From assembly GCA_012295275.1 (NCBI GenBank), contig CM022665.1:28366946-28426945 (forward strand): DNA of 60,000 bases, written 5' to 3'. Shown piece by piece: positions 54,175-60,000 of this stretch. Origin of the DNA: Chrysomallon squamiferum (lineage: Eukaryota; Mollusca; Gastropoda; Neomphalida; Peltospiridae). The translations under genes were made by a program, and so were the position numbers. Positions within the stretch are counted from its first letter, which is position 1; each line of letters begins with the position of its first letter. Below the pieces are notes generated by a model, which did no database searches, was not told the origin of the DNA, and saw nothing but the letters and a program-made list of their open reading frames with translations.

Positions 54175-55279
54175 TGACTGACACATATATTGTTTATCAA
54201 ATATTATTTTCTAATATTCAGACTGCAAAACGAGTTCTATTAAAAAAATGTATTTAGGCAAGTGAATGAAGAGTGGTAATTGCGTGTTTATATCTCTTTA
54301 GTGTATAGCTTCGCGTATGAATAATCTGTATAAAAAATGTCTACAATACTGAAAAAAAAAATTTCTCTATGTATCTGCGTAAAAAGACAGGTATGAGCAA
54401 TCGCTTTTTTTAACGTTAGTTTTGTAAACCGAACAACCGTGGACTCAGTCTTATACAACTTTTGTAATTAACAATAACAAAGGAAAAAACAATACTCGTA
54501 TTATTTATTCTAAAATAAATGTTAACAAATGTTAAGTACTTGCATTATCTTTATCTGTTGAAAAGATGAAACTAAATTAAATTTTGTTTGAGATCAAGTT
54601 ATTAATTTTTATTAGTTATCGAATTTGATCAGTGATATACATCGTGAATTCATGAACAATGATGGACATTTGCTGTTACTGCTGCACTGATAAATTATCA
54701 CTGACTTATTTTATTGTTAACAACGAGACCACGAGAAATGGAATTATCTGTCAAAGATAGGGCTAATGTTAGCATATGTTAAAAGATTAGCTACAGAGAA
54801 GAGACACTGTATTTATCTTTATGATAAACTTCCCTCTGTTGGTAGAATTAATCTGGTAATGCAAGTGTGTTGATCAGTTCCGAGTCTCTGACAAAATATT
54901 TTCTCAGTAGTTTACGAGCAATAAATAGGACTGGTTCATAAATTAATCAGACTGCTTAAATAAATCTTTAATTATTATTCTTTCAGCTTTATGCGAAAAG
55001 CATCATCTTAGTACCTTAACGTCTTTTCAGACAAACAACTGCGTTTACTGACTCGTCATCATTAACAACTCATCCACGTGGAATTACACGTTAGACAGTT
55101 TGGATAGCGTAGATGCATTCTTAACTTTAAAAATAAAACCCTTGGGGTTTGCCAACAATCCTTAACATGACAGTAAGTAAACCTTTTACCTTTAATTACA
55201 CATCCAAGGACAGTACGATATTAATACTATATGCCTTACCAGGATAACGATCATTAGTTTTTCAAAATTGTATGGAGTC

Positions 55280-55311
<32 letters not shown>

Positions 55312-55633
55312 CTTTTTGTATCAGGTGAAACAACGCTATCATTGAAATTCTTACTTGGTTTTCCGTGACAAAAGCTCTGAATACGCACGCGTCAAATGCC
55401 AATACAAAAAACTAATAACAGTTCGAAAGTTCGAAATTGTTTACTGTACTGTCGTCAAGGCGACACATCCGATAAACAGCAAGCTCGAGTAATTCGTATG
55501 ATAGTAAAATTGTTTTTGCGTGAATGCTCTTGTTGATTTTTAAGCTGATCACATTTACTGCTCGAAATACTATCAAGTGAATGTTCACTTCGTGTTAACT
55601 AATAGTTTATAGTTTATTAGTGAGGGAAAAACA
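54175..55633. other. Upstream flank of the GPCR gene
   Basis: This is mostly unique AT-rich sequence, with poly-T at 55283-55311. No upstream exon was identified. A short leader from a nearby start site is likely but not located. Confidence 0.55.
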
Positions 55634-56743
55634 ATGTCTGTGTCTGACATTTCAGTTCGTGTTCCGTTGGGGATGATTTTAATTATTATTGTTATGGCTG
55701 GACTCGCTGTCAATATTCTGTCTTTTCTGGTATATATTTTCAGACGACAGCTGCGTAAACCGCCATATTACTTTCTAGTTCATTTACTCATTGTTGATAT
55801 ACTGGCAGTCGTCTGCTGGACTTGTCTGTCTGCTACTGCTGCAGTGGCTGGAAAATGGAGTCTTCCATTTGTCGTCTGCGAGATACAAGGTTACATCATG
55901 ACGTTTTGTAATCTTATTAACATGCATACACTCACTTTGTTAGCCATTGAAAGATGTGTTCTTGTGCTGAAACCCTCCTTTCACGAAGACAGTTTTACTG
56001 GAATTTACACGGGATTTTTCATATTTTCTCTTTGGCTGGCAGATGGTGTGATTGCCGTCTTCTCCGTCGTTCACTGGGCAGAGATGATGTACTCTCCATA
56101 TCAGTACCAGTGTTATCCCGATCACGATAAAAGTGTTTCCCATTTGAACTTCATGTTCATCATGACCTACGTTTTTCCTCTGGTTCTCGTTTTCCTTCTC
56201 TATGCTGTATCATTTTTCAACATTTATGACGTCAGGAGAAGAAAAGTCTCGCCATCTGGAGCTCTCGTTCTGGAAGTGAATCATTCGTCTTTTGGTGACT
56301 CCTACTCAGAAAGACTTGCCAGACAACAGGACAAGTTTAGAAACGCTGGTATGAGACCTGATAAACCTTATCTTGGCAAATCCATGACATTTACGCGACA
56401 CGGATACATCGTTAACGACCCCGACAACGAAATAGTTCAGGTTCCCAATAAAGTGAAGAAGAAGGAATATTTCTTGGCTAAAAACGACTATGAACTGACG
56501 AAAGCTTACTTCGTGGTCACCTGCACCTACACAGCTTTATGGATCCCGTATGTAGTTCTCAGTTACATATGGACATACCAGCCACGGTATTACCTTACAG
56601 TGGGATGGGAACTGACAGCAGTTTTTACCATTTTAACACACTGTGGGTCATTCGTCAAACCTATAGTTTTAGTGTTAATGGTTGAAATGTTCCGTGTCTC
56701 TTTTCTGAAAACTGTTATCAAGATAAAAGGAGGAAAAATGTAA
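55634..56743 (+). CDS. Class A (rhodopsin-like) G-protein-coupled receptor, intronless orphan
   Basis: A single open frame of 369 residues encodes a seven-helix plasma-membrane receptor. Predicted helices are about 12-35, 45-68, 83-107, 124-147, 172-196, 288-312 and 326-350. Family landmarks are N27 (TM1), D55 (HLLIVD, TM2), W75 in loop 1, C82 with C160 as the expected disulfide, W134 (TM4), P182 and Y190 (TM5), and W303 and P305 (TM6). The DRY motif is E106-R107-C108. NPxxY is changed to KPIVL (342-346). The extracellular N-terminus is only about 11 residues and lacks an N-glycosylation site. Loop 3 is about 90 residues and rich in charged residues. The start ATG has a good context (AACAATGTC). 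The ligand and subfamily are not recognised. Many molluscan chemosensory GPCR genes lack introns, but that role is only a possibility here. Confidence 0.9.
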   Translation: MSVSDISVRVPLGMILIIIVMAGLAVNILSFLVYIFRRQLRKPPYYFLVHLLIVDILAVVCWTCLSATAAVAGKWSLPFVVCEIQGYIMTFCNLINMHTLTLLAIERCVLVLKPSFHEDSFTGIYTGFFIFSLWLADGVIAVFSVVHWAEMMYSPYQYQCYPDHDKSVSHLNFMFIMTYVFPLVLVFLLYAVSFFNIYDVRRRKVSPSGALVLEVNHSSFGDSYSERLARQQDKFRNAGMRPDKPYLGKSMTFTRHGYIVNDPDNEIVQVPNKVKKKEYFLAKNDYELTKAYFVVTCTYTALWIPYVVLSYIWTYQPRYYLTVGWELTAVFTILTHCGSFVKPIVLVLMVEMFRVSFLKTVIKIKGGKM

Positions 56744-56931
56744 GAACGTTTAAATTTCTACAAGGCTGAGAAAATTCTGGAAACATCTGAAACATTTTAT
56801 TGTGTTCAGAAAATGAAAAACAAAAATTTTCTTTGTTAAATTACCTTTTATCAACAACAAACTAAATATTGCAGACATACAGAGGAAATATTCAAAATAC
56901 TCTAATAATTTTCAGGAAAAAATATGTATAA

Positions 56932-56937
56932 AATAAA
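56932..56937 (+). terminator. Candidate poly(A) signal of the GPCR gene
   Basis: AATAAA lies 189 bp after the stop codon. The AT-rich context makes chance matches common. Confidence 0.4.
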
Positions 56938-57720
56938 AATCATTAACAGTCACAATGACCAAAAATACACAATAATGTCTAGAATGTAAACCTGATCAAG
57001 TAAACCTTTGCGTGACTGTTTAAATCATAATCGAGTTATACAAATACATGTAATCAAATTTGAATGTGAAAGTGGAACTTAAGAAACATATTCGACTTAA
57101 ACGCGTTTTATTAGGTAAATATGTAATTTTTGGTTACTTTTTAATACTTTTTTTATTACCGTGTGTTTTTATTGCTTTTATTGTTTTTATTGCTTTTTTA
57201 TTTGTTGTTGGGTTTTTCTCTATTTTTTTTTTTTTTTTTCTTTCTTTGTTTTTCTGTTGGTTTCTTTTTGTTTTCTGTTTGTTTGCTTGTTTTGGTTTTT
57301 TTTTATTAAAATATTGTCTCTCTCTGTCTCTCTCTGTCTGTCTGTCCGTTTTTCATTCCCTCTATAACTGTCATGAACATAAGATCGCTTTAATAATTTT
57401 AAACCAATCCTAATAAAAGTCTTAAAAGACTGGGTCTTCGTTTGTCATACGATATTAACTTCTTTTTTTTTTTTAATTCTACTTTTACCATTGGAACGTT
57501 TTAAACATCAGTTATACTTCTACAAGCGGAAATATTAAAATCTGTTTATCAGAAGAAAACAGTAAACAAGGTTCCTCGTACGAATCAGACTATTACATGT
57601 TATTATTACATAAATCGAATTAATGTTTTTAGATTGTATCGAAAATATACTTATTAGGTAAACCACTGAATCCTATGCAACATTTCCAAGTGTATATATA
57701 GCAAACTGAAGCATACCTTT
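56938..57720. other. Downstream flank of the GPCR gene, no gene seen
   Basis: T-rich low-complexity sequence at 57160-57300 and short TCTC/TCTG repeats at 57318-57350 explain the Phe/Leu-rich ORF at 57060-57413. Confidence 0.55.
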
Positions 57721-57834
57721 TACTGTGTTGTAAGAAAGGAGAGAAGGTTAGCACTCCCCTTGACAAGGACGGATGGGACCCTCGTGGTCTTTACAACACA
57801 TAAGGCCGTGTTCCTCTACTTCGGGAACACACCT
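57721..57834. other. GC-richer segment with nested inverted repeats (possible structured RNA or MITE)
   Basis: TGTGTTGTAA at 57724-57733 pairs perfectly with TTACAACACA at 57791-57800. Inside this are two smaller stem candidates, CCTT/AAGG at 57758-57768 and GACC/GGTC at 57777-57789. A separate hairpin, GTGTTCC/GGAACAC (57808-57830), follows, and a T-rich run comes next. The order resembles a folded transcript, but no RNA family was recognised. Confidence 0.4.
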
Positions 57835-58618
57835 ATTTTTTTTGTTGTTGTTGTTTTTTAACTAATTTTATAATCATTGTAATCTGTTTTCCAATGGTGC
57901 GCAATAATTCTGGGAATCGCATAATACAAAAAGTAACTCCAACTTAAAAACACGTTAAAAATATAATAAAAAAGTAAGGCTAAATAATCAGTGATGTCCG
58001 TAATAGTTAAGTTTTCATATTTCACAGTGTTGTAAAATGTCATGTTGTATTTATTAAATTCATATTTTTGTTTCTTTTATGCCATTACCAAATGGTGGGA
58101 GAGTAAAAGTTAATTATTTCCAAATAATGATAATGATGATAATGATAATAACAACAACAACATTTGTACGCGTCTTCTAGTAAGAGTAAAAAGAATTAAC
58201 CAGAAGGCGAGTGGCAGTTTTACATACACACACACACACATTTAATTAATAAATCAGTAATTTAAAAAAATTAAATGAAGAAATAAATAAATAAATAAAT
58301 AAATAAATAAATACGAAAATCATCTTCGTTCGCTTTACACATCCAATTCGTCATTATAACTCTGCTTTGTTTTCTAAATTCCACCCACGAAAGAAAAGCA
58401 TCACAATACCGTATTGTTTAATTATTGTTAAAAATATCTTATGCATTTTATTCCTTTTAAATTATTTAATGCATTAGATGATAATTATTACAGTCGAGTT
58501 AGAATGCTTACAAAGAATACTCAGCACCATAGCTTTTGAGAAATGCGTTTAAAAAGTCAGCTGTAATTTTTACAGAAAATTACAAAATCTTCAACAGTTT
58601 TACAAGGTTTGAGATAAT
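57835..58618. other. Intergenic, no gene seen
   Basis: Contains AAT-like and AAC triplets at 58125-58160, CA at 58226-58240 and (AAAT)n at 58278-58312. Confidence 0.55.
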
Positions 58619-58753
58619 CAGTCGGCTTGATTACCAGGGTACGGACATACTGAGCGAAAGATCCTTCACGTTTAGAAGCACTATTGCCTAGCAACAACTT
58701 GGCTTTTCGGCATTAATTTTTATTCAAGACTCTCTGATAATTAAGGCCGACTG
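58619..58753. mobile_element. Possible MITE with imperfect terminal inverted repeats
   Basis: CAGTCGGCTTGATTACCA at the left end matches the reverse complement of TGATAATTAAGGCCGACTG at the right end at most positions, over a 135-bp span. The ends are sharp, but no clear target-site duplication was seen and there is no coding capacity. Confidence 0.35.
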
Positions 58754-59276
58754 AAATAGGAATTATTTGTGTTAGTAGTCTTCTCGAGTGTTCTGTACTC
58801 GAAGTATCTTGGACCTGAGAGCCGTTGAAGATTCCTCTGCGTTAAGTGCACATCATATTAGTATAGTAGTACCGTAATAAAATGAATCTTGTCAAAAACG
58901 CGAGCGTTTTGTAAAAGTCGACGCTGTGTGCTGTTACGTATTCACTGTATGAATCAGTAAAATCACGTCTCAGTGATTACTGCTACCATGACTGCTTAAA
59001 CTATTACTGCTTCAACTACAACTGCTATTACTACTGCTGCTGCTGCTGCTGCTTCACTAGTAGTAATACTACTAACTGTTGTTGTCATTGTTTTTATTTT
59101 TGCTGTTATTGTTACTATCACTGCCACTATAAGTACTTCTACTGCAGTTGATTTTGATAAAATTTCAACTGTTATCCAAAATATTTTATTATATCTATCA
59201 GTATTATTTATTCATTTATTTATTTATTTCAACCATACGTACCGAAACACTTATCTGTATTCCAGAAAACCGGCAT

Positions 59277-59374
<98 letters not shown>

Positions 59375-59970
59375 CATTATTATTATTATTTTAAACTGAC
59401 TGCTTTTTATGTGTGTTGATTTCTATGTTAAATACAGCTTCTTTCTTTATTTTTCATTTTTTATTTTATATTTTGACTATTTATTTAGCCTGTATCGAGA
59501 AATCCGGCAAATCCAAAAATTCGGACCACCGCCGGTCCCAGACTTTCGTGATAAATGGTTCGGTACTTGTAATTATTATCATCGTCCAAGCAGTTCACTG
59601 ATAAAATTCATCCTTTCTTATCTTTTTGATTCACCTGAATGTTAACTGTTACTATTATTCTGTTTCTAATTCAAGGTGACCATGTAATCGATTTCAATTT
59701 AAATAACTCTTTGATCCAAGCCGACAGTATGTTATATGTAGCCTATAAATCATTAGCTTGCTCGTTCTTTTCGCAGTTGTTCTGTATTTTATGGAAATCT
59801 CACACTAGCAAAAAGCTGCAGCTTGTCCAGTAAGGTGAAAACACCTGTTGCATGCTCTGAAGACTCGTACAATCAGGCCTCTGTGTATTAAAATCAATAT
59901 ATGTTGGTTACTATGGTTACACTTTGTTGTGTATTTGTGTGAGTGCGTGTATATTTAAGGTGTGTGTATG
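58754..59970. other. Intergenic with trinucleotide repeats, no gene seen
   Basis: Mixed ACT/GCT triplets at about 58980-59145. (TTTA)n at 59277-59306 passes into (TTA)n at 59306-59391. A short GC-richer island lies at 59490-59560. The ORFs at 59409-59645 and 59639-59833 have no recognisable domain. Confidence 0.5.
59306..59391. repeat. (TTA)n microsatellite
   Basis: About 28 TTA units, preceded by (TTTA)n. Source of a poly-Ile frame. Confidence 0.97.
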
Positions 59971-60000
59971 TATGTGTGTATGTATATATATATATATATA
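59971..60000. repeat. (GTAT)n-(TA)n at the window edge
   Basis: A TA run cut by the end of the window. Confidence 0.9.

Noticed and set aside
59409-59645. Pro-rich ORF segment around 59500-59560 as part of a transposon protein
   Set aside because: The segment is too short, and I recognise no catalytic or zinc-binding motif on either strand.

Overview
This window looks like nuclear DNA from an animal, most likely a lophotrochozoan such as a mollusc; this is inferred and no species can be named. The sequence is AT-rich. It has small GT-AG introns, metazoan bZIP and GPCR genes, and very many long simple repeats: (CT/GA)n, (CA/GT)n, (AAT)n, (ACT)n, (TTTA)n and homopolymers. Most open reading frames in it are translations of those repeats. 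Three protein-coding genes can be supported, and they cover only a few kilobases.

Left part (1-23.3 kb), minus strand: two AP-1-family bZIP transcription factor genes lie head to tail. Fos is upstream (coding 19100-22938). It has three alternative coding first exons, all spliced in phase 0 to one common body that carries the bZIP domain and the vertebrate-like SPTL C-terminus. Its most distal promoter has a TATA box, a perfect AP-1 site, an E-box, a perfect CArG box and a CRE-like site. About 16 kb downstream in the same orientation is an ATF3/JDP2-like gene (coding 1409-2958). It has a non-coding first exon at about 5055-5195 and a promoter with a perfect CRE, a MEF2 site and an E-box. Its leader encodes a short upstream ORF whose stop codon overlaps the main start. 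I recall the same FOS then JDP2 order and orientation in vertebrates, so this may be an ancient linkage. The two products would be expected to dimerise with Jun-family partners and to bind TRE and CRE sites like those in both promoters.

Middle (23.3-55.6 kb): no gene could be supported. The stretch holds microsatellites, a 1.4 kb (ACT)n-type satellite at 34.85-36.3 kb, a 110-bp tandem array at 24.4-24.9 kb, a 34-bp array at 40.2 kb, decayed arrays at 39.6 and 45.9-46.6 kb, and a 31-bp minisatellite at 50.5-51.6 kb. A few non-repetitive islands carry clustered CRE/E-box or AP-1 motifs and are enhancer or promoter candidates.

Right part (55.6-60 kb), plus strand: an intronless class A GPCR of 369 residues with altered DRY and NPxxY motifs. 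It is followed by a small GC-richer segment with nested inverted repeats (57.72-57.83 kb), a possible MITE-like element, and more simple repeats.

All exon boundaries were read by eye from splice signals, phase and family knowledge. No alignment, database search or transcript evidence was available.
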